64,000 bases of DNA. Origin: Bradyrhizobium sp. CCGE-LA001. Its GTDB lineage: Bacteria; Pseudomonadota; Alphaproteobacteria; Rhizobiales; Xanthobacteraceae. Positions within the stretch are counted from its first letter, which is position 1, and each line of letters begins with the position of its first letter. The translations under genes were made by a program, and so were the position numbers. The stretch is from NCBI RefSeq assembly GCF_000296215.2, contig NZ_CP013949.1:4953501-5017500 (forward strand). The letters are read 5' to 3'. The notes beneath the pieces are model-generated. The model was not told where the DNA came from. It searched no databases and saw nothing but the letters and a program-made list of their open reading frames with translations. This document shows, one piece after another, positions 15,298 to 23,167 of the stretch.

Positions 15298-16376
15298 GTT
15301 GGGGACCATTTTTGGAAGCCGAACTAGCACGCGATCCCCTGCCCGTCATCGATCCGCGCGAATGGCAGGACAAGCCGGTGCCGCCGCGCAAGTGGATCGT
15401 GCAAGACCTGATTCCCGATGGGGTTGTCACGAACCTTTCCGGGGACGGGGGCACCGGCAAAACCCTAACCGCTATTCAATTAATGACAGCGATGTCGCTT
15501 GGCCTGCCATGGTACGGCAAGCCTGTTCAGCAAGGACCGGCGCTGTTGTACACCGCTGAAGATGATGCTGAAGAACTACACCGTCGCTTCGCCGCTGTAA
15601 CGGCTTCTAGCGGCCACCGGTTAGCTGATCTAGCCGGAGTGCAGATCATCGCCATGGCAGGTTTGGACGCTACTCTGGCCACCGGAAACGATTTAGGCGG
15701 CATATCAATGTCGGCACAATTTGCAAAGCTTTCGAAGATCGTCGCGGATACCAAGCCACGTTTGGTGGCCATCGATCCGGCCGCCGACGTTTACGCGGGG
15801 GACGAAATCAACCGCGTCCAAGTGCGCCAATTCGTTCAAAAGCTCGCGAAGCTGGCGCTCGATAACGAATGCGCGGTGTTGTTGCTAAGCCACCCTTCCC
15901 TTTCAGGGATGATGAGCGGTCGGGGGACCAGCGGGTCCACCGCATGGAGCAATAGCGTCCGGTCTCGTTTGTATTTGCAGGCCGATGCTGATGACGCGGA
16001 CCGCCGCTTGCTAAAGGTTATGAAGGCAAATTACGGCGCTGTTGGTGAAGAGATTGCTTTGCGCTGGAACAATGGTGCGTTCGTGCTAGATCAAGGTCCA
16101 GATGGCGCGGCGACAAGCCTCACGCAACGGGTCGCCGATGACGTGTTCCTTGCGACCTTCATCAAGCTCAATGCCCAAGGCCAGAACTTCAGCCACAAGC
16201 CGTGTGCGACCTATGCGCCGAAGAAGATCAGCGAGCACCCTGACTCGAAGGGCTACAACACCAAGGCTATGGCGGCTGCGATGCAGCGTCTTCTTGATGG
16301 CGGTGTGCTCAAGATCATGACGGTTGGACCGCCGTCTAAGCCAAGGTCGGTCTTGGCATTAGCACCTTCCAACTAA
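15294..16376 (+). CDS. RepA-like AAA ATPase/replicative helicase (AAA_25, RecA-fold)
   Basis: A 360-residue P-loop ATPase. Walker A is GDGGTGKT (residues about 50-57). A second conserved stretch, GPALLYTAEDDAEELHRR, contains the acidic pair typical of RepA/DnaB-like hexameric ATPases. PRLVAIDPAADVYAGDE holds Walker B, and ECAVLLLSHPSLSGMMSGRGTSGSTAWSNSVRSRLYL is the characteristic sensor/arginine-finger region. Plasmid RSF1010 RepA and phage relatives unwind DNA from origins. The C-terminal third resembles a winged-helix tail. It is directly followed by iteron-like repeats, which suggests a replication module. The final codons overlap the first repeat copy. Confidence 0.82.
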   Translation: MSWGPFLEAELARDPLPVIDPREWQDKPVPPRKWIVQDLIPDGVVTNLSGDGGTGKTLTAIQLMTAMSLGLPWYGKPVQQGPALLYTAEDDAEELHRRFAAVTASSGHRLADLAGVQIIAMAGLDATLATGNDLGGISMSAQFAKLSKIVADTKPRLVAIDPAADVYAGDEINRVQVRQFVQKLAKLALDNECAVLLLSHPSLSGMMSGRGTSGSTAWSNSVRSRLYLQADADDADRRLLKVMKANYGAVGEEIALRWNNGAFVLDQGPDGAATSLTQRVADDVFLATFIKLNAQGQNFSHKPCATYAPKKISEHPDSKGYNTKAMAAAMQRLLDGGVLKIMTVGPPSKPRSVLALAPSN

Positions 16377-16470
16377 CTTCCGACCGCCTTCCAACCGCTT
16401 CCAACTGAGGGTGTCACCCTCTCCCCCCATACCCCCCGGTCGGTCGGAAGCGACCGCCTCCGGTCGGAAG
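16366..16470. repeat. Iteron-like array, candidate replication origin
   Basis: Four direct copies of CTTCC(A/G)AC start at 16366, 16377, 16388 and 16398, so spaced 10-11 bp (one helical turn). Two inverted copies (GTCGGAAG) start at 16443 and 16463, 20 bp apart. A short GTGTCACCCTC and a C-rich run lie between. The first copy overlaps the end of the RepA-like ATPase gene. Phased repeats beside a replicative ATPase are what iteron origins look like, but the initiator protein is not identified. Confidence 0.55.
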
Positions 16471-16555
16471 ACCGGTGGCGGTCTCAACCACTAGAGAACC
16501 GGCTATAGTTAGGCGATTATAGCTGGATCGAATTTCGGCCAGAAACGGTGAGACC

Positions 16556-16849
16556 ATGAACGCACTTGAGAAAAATATTGCGGTAGCGCGTGGCGAGGCG
16601 ATGGCCGCGAGCCTGTTGGCATCGGCGGCATTGCAAGCCGCATTTATGTTTGTGCCGCCCGCAAACAGAATTGAGGTACTGTCAAGAATCACCGCTTTCG
16701 TTGACGACACGCTAAACCGCAGCGGACCTGGCAACGGCGATGCGAATGATGAGGCTAACACTTTAATGCGCGAGACGGCTCGGTTTCAGGCCACCCAGCA
16801 TTTGGACGCAATGGCAACGATGTTTAGCGGGCCGCCAACAAGCCGCTGA
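16556..16849 (+). CDS. Element protein of unknown function
   Basis: A 97-residue protein from ATG at 16556. It is helix-prone: MNALEKNIAVARGEAMAASL, then LASAALQAAFMFVPPANRIEVLSRITAFVDDTLNRS, and a C-terminal part with several Thr and Met. The hydrophobic stretch in the middle is short and interrupted by prolines, so it is probably soluble. I do not recognise a domain. It follows the iteron-like repeats directly and could be part of the replication or copy-control module, but nothing in the protein shows this. Confidence 0.55.
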   Translation: MNALEKNIAVARGEAMAASLLASAALQAAFMFVPPANRIEVLSRITAFVDDTLNRSGPGNGDANDEANTLMRETARFQATQHLDAMATMFSGPPTSR

Positions 16850-16867
16850 CCACAGCGCCGTTTCACA

Positions 16868-17107
16868 TCAATCACATATCACTTGCCCAGCGCCGCCCTT
16901 GGAGCAGGTGATAGAGCGCCTTGCAGCGCGCGTCTGATCCCTCGACGTGGCAAGTTGGGTGCGACAGACCACATACGCGTCAGTACCGGCTTTCGCTCCG
17001 TAAGAGAGGCACTTCTGATCGTCCGCAGCATTTTCAGCCGCCAATCGTTCTTCCTTCAATTGGCACCCGGATAGCAGCAAAACAGCGAGCAAAATCAATT
17101 TTTTCAT
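16868..17107 (-). CDS. Small lipoprotein, tandem paralogue A
   Basis: A 79-residue protein from ATG at 17107 (MKKLILLAVLLLSGCQLKEE). The lipobox LLSGC predicts cleavage before Cys15 and a mature peptide of about 65 residues anchored in the envelope. The mature part ERLAAENAADDQKCLSYGAK, TDAYVVCRTQL is nearly colinear with the next upstream gene, so the two are tandem paralogues. It ends with a second Cys pair (ITCSKGGAGQVICD). It is carried inside the mobile element. A surface role such as superinfection exclusion or lysis help is conceivable but unproven. Confidence 0.65.
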   Translation of the reverse strand: MKKLILLAVLLLSGCQLKEERLAAENAADDQKCLSYGAKAGTDAYVVCRTQLATSRDQTRAARRSITCSKGGAGQVICD

Positions 17108-17111
17108 CGGC

Positions 17112-17393
17112 CTACCTTTGTGCGGCTCGCCGCGCTTGCCGTCGTGCTTCTTCCCGAGCTTCATCACGGGCGACGCTTCGTGCCTCATCGGCAGCGGCGT
17201 CGGCTTGCCTCCGTGAACCTTCAAGCTGAGCACGACAATTTACATAGGCGTCTGTGCCGGGCTTAGCGCCATATGACAGGCAAGCTTGATCATCTTTGGC
17301 ATTGTTGGCCGCAAGCCGCTCCTCGCTATTCATGCAACCCGCTAGTAACAAGAGCCCCAGCACCACAACGCCTTTGTTCGTCACCCGACCCAT
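17112..17393 (-). CDS. Small lipoprotein, tandem paralogue B
   Basis: A 93-residue protein, MGRVTNKGVVVLGLLLLAGCMNSEE, with lipobox LLAGC and cleavage before Cys20. The following ERLAANNAKDDQACLSYGAK and GTDAYVNCRAQL match the neighbouring 79-residue lipoprotein closely, including both Cys positions. The C-terminal third differs: it is a highly charged, Ala/Arg/Glu-rich helix (ADEARSVARDEAREEARRQ) that could form a coiled coil. The two genes are separated by 4 nt and must be co-transcribed. No family is recognised. Confidence 0.65.
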   Translation of the reverse strand: MGRVTNKGVVVLGLLLLAGCMNSEERLAANNAKDDQACLSYGAKPGTDAYVNCRAQLEGSRRQADAAADEARSVARDEAREEARRQARRAAQR

Positions 17394-17437
17394 GGCCCCC
17401 TCCTAAATTTCCTTATCCTGAGTACAATCATCCGGTT

Positions 17438-17557
17438 ATGAATTCAACTTCTACGCGTCCGGTTCAAGGACACCCCGAGAACACATTCCGAATACCCGAA
17501 TTATCACTTGACCCGTCGGGCAAAACAGTGATTGTTATCGCGCCTGACTGCTCATAG
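17438..17557 (+). CDS. Possible 39-residue peptide
   Basis: A short ORF (MNSTSTRPVQGHPENTFRIP, then ELSLDPSGKTVIVIAPDCS) with sensible composition and a stop 15 nt before the next small ORF. No convincing ribosome binding site precedes the ATG. It runs divergent from the tandem lipoproteins. Nothing can be said about function. Confidence 0.25.
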   Translation: MNSTSTRPVQGHPENTFRIPELSLDPSGKTVIVIAPDCS

Positions 17558-17572
17558 TCGGGAGAATGTGAA

Positions 17573-17782
17573 ATGTCGCAAGAGGCATCGGAACTCGTTC
17601 AGATATCCAAGCTGAACGGTGAATTCAAAAGAAATTACGGAACGCTTATCGGCGCCTTCTTGTACCTCCGCTCTATCGGTGCCGCGCGGGGACGCTCTTG
17701 GTTTTGGAGCGGGCTGCTCTTTGGCGGCTTCTCGCTTGGCCTGTCTTGGCTTGAAAAGCATGGCTGGTCATGGCCGCTTTGA
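17573..17782 (+). CDS. Possible small membrane protein overlapping the recombinase 3' end
   Basis: A 69-residue ORF from ATG at 17573, preceded by GGGAGAATG. A charged N-terminal half (SELVQISKLNGEFKRNYGTL) is followed by a Trp-rich hydrophobic segment (SWFWSGLLFGGFSLGLSWL, residues about 42-60) that could cross the membrane once. Its last 110 nt overlap the 3' end of the convergent recombinase gene, which reduces confidence. The arrangement, short hydrophobic proteins near phage-like lipoproteins, might be a remnant of a lysis or immunity cassette. That is speculation. Confidence 0.35.
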   Translation: MSQEASELVQISKLNGEFKRNYGTLIGAFLYLRSIGAARGRSWFWSGLLFGGFSLGLSWLEKHGWSWPL

Positions 17783-19325
17783 CGATCACAGAGCAAGCTT
17801 CTTCTGCCGTGGCGAGACGATAACGATGAAGCCTCGCGCGGTTGACCTCTGAAAACCTGATTCGCCTCTCACGCATTTCAACTGTCGGAAACACAAAGTA
17901 ATCGAGCGGAAATTTGTTCTGTTCGTTTAACCTGATCGCGAAGATCAAGCCTTCAGGCAGAAGAGCGCGGCGGTAGATTGTCCAGATCGGCGCCTCGCCG
18001 ATCCGTTTCCAAGCTCTTGCCACGCGCAGAGAAACGCATAGCGCCCCGTTCAGGACAAGTAATGCCCGCTTTCTGTCAAATGTGACTTGCCCGCGCAACG
18101 CCTCAACCTCTTTGGCAACCTTGGCCGCCACGTCCCTCAGAAGCTCAACTCTCTCTTCGCGAGAGTCAACGTAGGCACAATCACGCGTGGAGTGATAGCC
18201 AATCAATTTGTACGCATTGCGCAGACTTCCGAACCTTAGTTGGTAAAGAGTTGCGCAAGGGAGTTCTTCCGCCGCGTCGATAATGTCTTTGCTGAGTCTT
18301 CCGCTCTTCCTGAGTCGAATGCGCAGACCCTTGAGCATGTCTTCGTTCGATATGCTGACATAGCGTGTCTGCATTCTCTTCTGCGCTTTTGCAAAAAGAT
18401 CAGGATCGACGATCGCCTCGAACACGGCCTGACTTCGTATCCAGCAATCTGGCGGATTGTGCTTCGGGCTTTGGCGCAGCTTGTTGGATCGACGATTGTA
18501 CACCAAGTTGCCGATGTAATTTTCATTTTCCAAGAGGTAGTGAACCATCCAATTTGTCCACGGGCGACCGTGCAAGTTTAGAACGCCGTCTTTATTTAGT
18601 TGCCGTGCAATCTTTTCCTCTGATCGTCTTTCGTGCACGAACTCATCAAAGATGCGGCGAACAATTGCCAGTTCATGCGGTGGTCCAGGTCGCAGCAACA
18701 CACGATCACTTTGCAAGTTCTTCCGTTGCCCCCGCTCCATAGCTCCTTTCGAGTGACCAGAGTCATCAATCAACTCTCTACGCAATCCGTATCCAGGCTG
18801 ACCACCTTGTCGGAATCCGAGGGAGGACAGGCGGCAAGCGCCAGCAAACACCTTCGTCGATAGTTCTCTGCTATACTCGGCTGCCATAACACGCTTCAGG
18901 TTCTTCATTATGCTCGACATTAAGCTTCCGTCGTTATCGAACAACTCAGCACAGTACGCGACTTTGACGCCCGCCTTCTTGCAAATGAATTCATAGTGCG
19001 CGCTTTCGTCCGTGTCCTGAAAACGACCCCAACGGCTTACGTCATAGACCAGTATGTGACTGAAGTCGGCGTGGCCTGACTGCACGTCTTCGATCAGTTC
19101 AATCAGCGCCGCTCGGTTTTCAATCTTCAAACCGCTTTGCGCTTCATCTGCATAGGTACGCACTATCGAGAGATTACGGCTTGCGGCGTAAGCGGCAATC
19201 GTCGCCGCCTGGTTCGCGATGGAGTATCGCTGATGATCCGTGGACATACGGACATATTGAGCGGCGCGGAACGTGTCGTGAAATCGGGGAAGCTGCGTCT
19301 TGCGGACAATAAGAGCGTTGGCCAT
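17673..19325 (-). CDS. Large serine recombinase (central copy)
   Basis: A 550-residue serine recombinase. The resolvase-type catalytic domain has QYVRMSTDHQ with the nucleophile Ser28, LVYDVSRWGRFQD and the EYSRELSTKV helix. The recombinase domain follows (PGYGLRRELIDD, RRIFDEFVHERRSEEKIARQLNKDGVLNLHGRPWT and ENENYIGNLVYNRRSNKL). Unlike most large serine integrases, no C-terminal zinc-ribbon Cys cluster is visible. Instead there is a long tail without Cys pairs. It lies in the middle of the element, away from both att sites, in opposite orientation to the terminal recombinase. It could be a remnant of a nested insertion, an excision or invertase enzyme, or serve another element. Confidence 0.85.
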   Translation of the reverse strand: MANALIVRKTQLPRFHDTFRAAQYVRMSTDHQRYSIANQAATIAAYAASRNLSIVRTYADEAQSGLKIENRAALIELIEDVQSGHADFSHILVYDVSRWGRFQDTDESAHYEFICKKAGVKVAYCAELFDNDGSLMSSIMKNLKRVMAAEYSRELSTKVFAGACRLSSLGFRQGGQPGYGLRRELIDDSGHSKGAMERGQRKNLQSDRVLLRPGPPHELAIVRRIFDEFVHERRSEEKIARQLNKDGVLNLHGRPWTNWMVHYLLENENYIGNLVYNRRSNKLRQSPKHNPPDCWIRSQAVFEAIVDPDLFAKAQKRMQTRYVSISNEDMLKGLRIRLRKSGRLSKDIIDAAEELPCATLYQLRFGSLRNAYKLIGYHSTRDCAYVDSREERVELLRDVAAKVAKEVEALRGQVTFDRKRALLVLNGALCVSLRVARAWKRIGEAPIWTIYRRALLPEGLIFAIRLNEQNKFPLDYFVFPTVEMRERRIRFSEVNRARLHRYRLATAEEACSVIVKAAMTSHAFQAKTGQARSRQRAARSKTKSVPARHR

Positions 19326-19784
19326 CGATGCCGCCTTTGATTTGCGGTGGTGCTCGCACCCCTGCCGCTGACATGAAACTCCCGATTTGGAGAACCATCA
19401 AGTGAATCGGTGACCCGTTCAACAATGTGAGAAGACTGACAAACGATAAGGCCCAGCAACATTTAAACGAAAAGACTCAGCAATCCCTTTCAGGTTGAGT
19501 AAGAATATTTTTTCTGATTTTTCGCATCTGATTTGCAGCCCAGAATCAGACCAAAACTAAACCTATCCATCTGTTTCTATTCAACTAGCTAATGCCATTT
19601 TGGCATACACGAAGCGATTGCAGCTACTTAACTGCAAGTAGGCGCGGTTGAGTCGATTTTGATTTTCCGATTTCACCCGCTTGCATCTGAATTGAAAACG
19701 GTCCTTCCTCCGCAGAACCGATGATCGCGTCAACCGGCAGGCTTATTGCCTGGCTAAGCGCGACCACCCTCAAAGGAGGCCAGC
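19326..19784. other. AT-rich non-coding region upstream of the central recombinase
   Basis: About 460 nt, clearly richer in A/T than its surroundings. It contains T-rich runs (19507-19530), direct TCTGATTT repeats, inverted repeats ATGCC-N4-GGCAT (around 19592-19605) and CAGGC-N5-GCCTG (around 19738-19753). It should hold the recombinase promoter (leftwards) and that of the gene at 19785 (rightwards), and could hold a recombination site. A minus-strand frame at 19624-19809 was not accepted as a gene. Confidence 0.5.
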
Positions 19785-20042
19785 GTGAACGGCACCAAGG
19801 ATAATCCAATCTATCAAGCGATGATCAAGATCGAATACGAGCCGGACGAATTGATGGTGCGCTATCTGGAAGCGGTGATCTATCTCCGCCCGGACTCATC
19901 GTTCGCCGATCTACACGCTGTCGCAAACAATGCACATGAGGCCGCCGGGCCGGTCGTTGACGAAGATATCACCTTAGAGAAGGTGGTGAATTGGGCAACG
20001 GAAGCCCGCCGTCGGATTGCCTGGCGCAACCGGACGCGCTGA
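19785..20042 (+). CDS. Small acidic element protein, unknown
   Basis: An 85-residue protein from GTG at 19785 with a good AAAGGAGG ribosome binding site six nt upstream. It is acidic in the middle (KIEYEPDELMVRYLEAVIYL, VVDEDITLEKVVNWATEARRR) and probably helical, soluble and small. I recognise no domain. It opens the rightward structural half of the element, ahead of a 376-residue unknown protein and the capsid module. Confidence 0.6.
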   Translation: MNGTKDNPIYQAMIKIEYEPDELMVRYLEAVIYLRPDSSFADLHAVANNAHEAAGPVVDEDITLEKVVNWATEARRRIAWRNRTR

Positions 20043-20127
20043 ATCCACACCGCACTTTATTTTTCCCCAATTCCACGACCTAACCGACACGCCCAAAGCG
20101 GCGTGAACTATTCCGTGTGTCTGAATC

Positions 20128-21258
20128 ATGCTCGATGAAGAGTTCCTACGCGCAATCGCAAACACATCGGCCGAAGTGCACCTAGCGGCGCCGATCAACC
20201 CTATCACCGGCAACCAGATCAGTTGCCCGGTCCTGACCGCCGCGATTGTGAAGAACCAGATCGCGGAGCGGCGCTCCGGCAGCAACGTACCAGGCTTTTA
20301 CCGCCCCGGTGAACGCGCGGAAGATGGCGTGCCGTTCGATGTTGAACCTGAAAAGCCGCCGCCGTACCACGGGCCGCCGGTTGATCACGCTACCAACAAA
20401 ATATCGCGAACTTGGTATCTCCAAGAAGAATATTTTGCCGGGCGACTGGGTAAGAACGCGGAGGAGAGTGGGCGCATTTGGGATACAGTAAAATGGCTTG
20501 ACCGAATTTACAGCATAGCGACTCTTCCGCCGAATGCCACGCCGACGCAAAACTTGATTACGGGCGAGAATGAAGATGACGACATGCCCGAAGAAGATGA
20601 AGCCGTCTACGCGAGCGAGCGTCCTACCAACGAAATCATGCAGGCGACGGTCTCGAAGAAAGACAAGGGAAAACTACTGATCAACGTGTCTGATTTTCAA
20701 TCGGCGCAGTTAGTCGATGACTTAGAATATCTTGACGAAGCATCAAAACTCAACGCTGTGACCGTTGCCCGCAAACGTGCGTCGCGACAACCATCGCTCG
20801 ACGCCCCAGATCAACTTGATCGCGCGGAAGCAGACAAGCTCGTCCGCATGTCAATTCTCGGTACTAGGCAACTATGGCCCCCGGTCATGCGGGCTATGTT
20901 CCACAACGCAACTATGAAGAGTCTTGGAAAGAGCCAGAGCAACAATGATCAAAATGCCGCCGCTTTGGGACGGCAGCGCGTTATCGAGGGACTGCGGATT
21001 ATCGACTCCATCAGGCGCACCCTCGCCCGCCACGATAGAGGCTTCTCCCTTTGGTTAGCTCGCATCCGCCGCGATCAGGTACCGGTAGTATCCAAGCGGT
21101 TCAAAGTGCCTTCCGTAGACGAGATAATCGACGGAACACTTGCCGTGCTGCCCGATTTCCAGATGCTGCCGACGAAAGCGCCGCCCGGACGCTATTGGAA
21201 TCAGGCACGCGGAGCGGTCATCAAACTTAATGATACCGACCTGGCGGGTACCCTCTAA
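20128..21258 (+). CDS. Large unknown protein preceding the capsid module
   Basis: A 376-residue protein (MLDEEFLRAIANTSAEVHLA). The N-terminal third is Pro-rich (EPEKPPPYHGPPVDHAT). A very acidic linker (ENEDDDMPEEDEAVYASE, residues about 147-164) separates it from a C-terminal half with basic helices (NAVTVARKRASRQPSLD, RQRVIEGLRIIDSIRRTLARHD). No Walker motif, transmembrane segment or nuclease motif is seen, so it is not a large terminase. It sits where a terminase or portal-associated protein would be expected, so a virion or packaging-related role is possible but unproven. The stop overlaps the ATG of a 27-codon ORF. Confidence 0.65.
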   Translation: MLDEEFLRAIANTSAEVHLAAPINPITGNQISCPVLTAAIVKNQIAERRSGSNVPGFYRPGERAEDGVPFDVEPEKPPPYHGPPVDHATNKISRTWYLQEEYFAGRLGKNAEESGRIWDTVKWLDRIYSIATLPPNATPTQNLITGENEDDDMPEEDEAVYASERPTNEIMQATVSKKDKGKLLINVSDFQSAQLVDDLEYLDEASKLNAVTVARKRASRQPSLDAPDQLDRAEADKLVRMSILGTRQLWPPVMRAMFHNATMKSLGKSQSNNDQNAAALGRQRVIEGLRIIDSIRRTLARHDRGFSLWLARIRRDQVPVVSKRFKVPSVDEIIDGTLAVLPDFQMLPTKAPPGRYWNQARGAVIKLNDTDLAGTL

Positions 21259-21341
21259 TGGGGGGTTGCTTTGGCGACGCTATAATCTCAATCAGCCGAA
21301 CCAATAGATCGGTTCGCCCCCCCCCCCCCGGAGGGGGCTAG
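21258..21341 (+). CDS. Possible 27-residue peptide through a C13 tract
   Basis: Starts at the ATG of TAATG, overlapping the stop of the preceding gene, and reads MGGCFGDAIISISRTNRSVR followed by PPPPGGG and TAG. Twelve of the thirteen consecutive C (21317-21329) encode the prolines, so any slippage changes its end. It has a Gly-Cys near the start but no signal peptide. This may be chance. Confidence 0.2.
   Translation: MGGCFGDAIISISRTNRSVRPPPPGGG
21317..21329 (+). repeat. C13 homopolymer tract
   Basis: Thirteen consecutive C followed by GGAGGGGGC, which can pair with the C run. Such tracts are slippage-prone in replication and are error-prone in sequencing, so the length should be treated with care. 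Confidence 0.7.
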
Positions 21342-21390
21342 GCACCCATGGCTATACTTCTATTAGGGACTGTTTAGCCCCGACAACGAT

Positions 21391-21415
21391 CCGGCCTCCG
21401 AGCCGGGCTTTTTTT
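21391..21415 (+). terminator. Likely intrinsic terminator upstream of the capsid operon
   Basis: CCGGC, loop CTCCGA, GCCGG, then GCTTTTTTT. The stem is only five strong pairs but the T run is long. It separates the 20128-21258 gene from the 21478 gene. Confidence 0.55.
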
Positions 21416-21477
21416 GTCCACCCCATTGCAACAGCCGCATCGCGCGGCGCGCAGTATTCAGAAATGAGTTTACACCT

Positions 21478-21993
21478 ATGACGACAAAGGAACTGGTGGC
21501 CGTGTTAGCGCGGATCACCGGCCTGCCCCATGCGACTATCAATCAGTACAAGCGGCGTTTCATCGAAGGCGGACGGTTCCCATGCCGAACCGGTGCGATC
21601 AATCCTCCGATCACAACGGAGCATGTTGTCCTGCTTTTGTTGGCCTTGTTGGCGGATGTACCCGCTAAGGACGCCGTGACAACAGCCATTCACTACGCAA
21701 ACTTGTGCGACGACCAGGGCAACAAGTTGGGCGAGAAACTTACGGAGTTGTTAGACAGCTTCAAAACCCCGACAGCCTACGCGGCCCTTACTTATCACAG
21801 CCGCATCGAGGTTGATTGCGGCTTGCCAAGGGCTCTGTGGTCTATCGAGACGGCCGACGGCCAGCATGAAGCCATCTTCGGAATTCAGGACAAGCTTTGG
21901 GCCGACATAAGGGTACGAAAGTCACTTACCATTAGCGGCAAATGCCTCTTCGACTTGGGGATGATCATACACGGATGGCCAAAGGGTGTTTGA
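21478..21993 (+). CDS. Element protein of unknown function, first gene of the capsid cluster
   Basis: A 171-residue protein. Its N-terminus, MTTKELVAVLARITGLPHATINQYKRRF, resembles a helix-turn-helix with an N-terminal part seen in small DNA-binding or terminase-small-subunit-like proteins. The middle holds a hydrophobic helix (EHVVLLLLALLADVPAKDAV) that is probably buried rather than membrane spanning. The end overlaps the portal gene start by 8 nt, so the two are translationally coupled. Possible roles are regulation of late genes or a packaging DNA-binding factor, but this is not shown by the sequence. Confidence 0.55.
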   Translation: MTTKELVAVLARITGLPHATINQYKRRFIEGGRFPCRTGAINPPITTEHVVLLLLALLADVPAKDAVTTAIHYANLCDDQGNKLGEKLTELLDSFKTPTAYAALTYHSRIEVDCGLPRALWSIETADGQHEAIFGIQDKLWADIRVRKSLTISGKCLFDLGMIIHGWPKGV

Positions 21994-23167
21994 GTTCATC
22001 ACAAGGCACTTCAAGAAGTCATACAGCCTCGCCGATCCGTTTCCATTCTATCAAAACACCACATCCGGCCAGTCGGTCGATCCACATTCAGCGATGCGCG
22101 TTCCTGCCGTTAATGCGGCTGTGCGCGTCATCTATGAGAGTGTCGCCTCGCTACCGGTTAACGTTTTGCGGTTGGACGGAGACAGTAAGTCGATCGCCCG
22201 TGATCATCCCGTGTTTCGATTGATTCACTATCAACCAAACGCGTGGCAATCATCCTTCGATCTTCGGGCACAGCTTCAGCTTGATACGCTACTTACTGGC
22301 AACGGCTACGCATTCGTCAACCGCATTGGCGGAACGCCCCGCGAATTGATCCGCGTGCCGCCTAACACCGTCACCGCTGAATACGACGCCGCTACCGGCG
22401 AGCCATACTACACCGTGAGGGACGCAACGGGCCGCGCCCGGACTGTTCAGCATTCCGACATGATCCATATCCGCGCCACAAGCGTGGACGGGCTTATCGG
22501 GATCGCTCCTATTCAGCACGCGCGCGAGGCAATCGGCTTGGCTCTTGCCATGGAACAGCACGCGTCCTCCTTGATGGGCAAAGGCGCCCGCCCAGGTGGT
22601 ATTCTGAAGATCAAGAACCGCCTTGACGAAAAGTCGATGGAACGGTTCAAGCAAGGTTGGCAGAACTACATTGGTGGAAGCGCGAACTCGGGTCGCACTG
22701 CGGTTCTCGACTTCGATGCGGATTTCCAACCATTGACGTTTTCAAGCGTCGATCTGCAATTCATCGAACTTCGCAAGTTTCAGATCGAAGAGATATCTCG
22801 CGCGTTCCGCGTCCCCCCGCACCTTCTGTCAGAGCTAGGGCGCGCGACATGGGGCAATTCGGTCGAAATGAACCGGTCATTCTTGGACTCGACCCTGATG
22901 CCTTGGATTCTCCAATGGCAGGGCGTGCTGAACCGCACCATGTTCTCGCCTGAAGAGCGGCTAACTCACTCGATTGAGTTTGATACTTCGGCGCTGACCA
23001 GGGCCAACTTGCAGGCACGAACCGAATCTTATTCGGCCGCTGTCGGTGGACCTTGGATGACTCCAAACGAAGCACGCGCGCTCGAAAACCGCGCCCCTAT
23101 TGACGGCGGCGATAAGCTAGTCGCTGCCAACGACAACAAGCTATCAGAAAGGAGACGCGCCGCATGA
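21986..23167 (+). CDS. HK97-family phage portal protein
   Basis: A 393-residue portal protein from GTG at 21986. Family features in order: AVNAAVRVIYESVASLPVNVLR (residues about 41-62), HPVFRLIHYQPN, LLTGNGYAFVNRIGGTPRELIRVPPNTV, DMIHIRATSVDGLIGIAPI, the long stem helix around ELRKFQIEEISRAFRVPPHLL and TWGNSVEMNRSFLDSTLMPW. Twelve copies should form the DNA entry ring of the procapsid. It is followed with a 4-nt overlap by the prohead protease gene and then by the capsid gene, the conserved HK97 order. Its length is near the family's usual 380-420. Confidence 0.93.
   Translation: MFEFITRHFKKSYSLADPFPFYQNTTSGQSVDPHSAMRVPAVNAAVRVIYESVASLPVNVLRLDGDSKSIARDHPVFRLIHYQPNAWQSSFDLRAQLQLDTLLTGNGYAFVNRIGGTPRELIRVPPNTVTAEYDAATGEPYYTVRDATGRARTVQHSDMIHIRATSVDGLIGIAPIQHAREAIGLALAMEQHASSLMGKGARPGGILKIKNRLDEKSMERFKQGWQNYIGGSANSGRTAVLDFDADFQPLTFSSVDLQFIELRKFQIEEISRAFRVPPHLLSELGRATWGNSVEMNRSFLDSTLMPWILQWQGVLNRTMFSPEERLTHSIEFDTSALTRANLQARTESYSAAVGGPWMTPNEARALENRAPIDGGDKLVAANDNKLSERRRAA

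Noticed and set aside
19624..19809. Minus-strand 61-codon frame
   Set aside because: It runs through the ribosome binding site and start of the opposite gene and has no own signal.
20128..21258. Large terminase subunit
   Set aside because: No Walker A/B or nuclease motif, and length and composition do not fit TerL.
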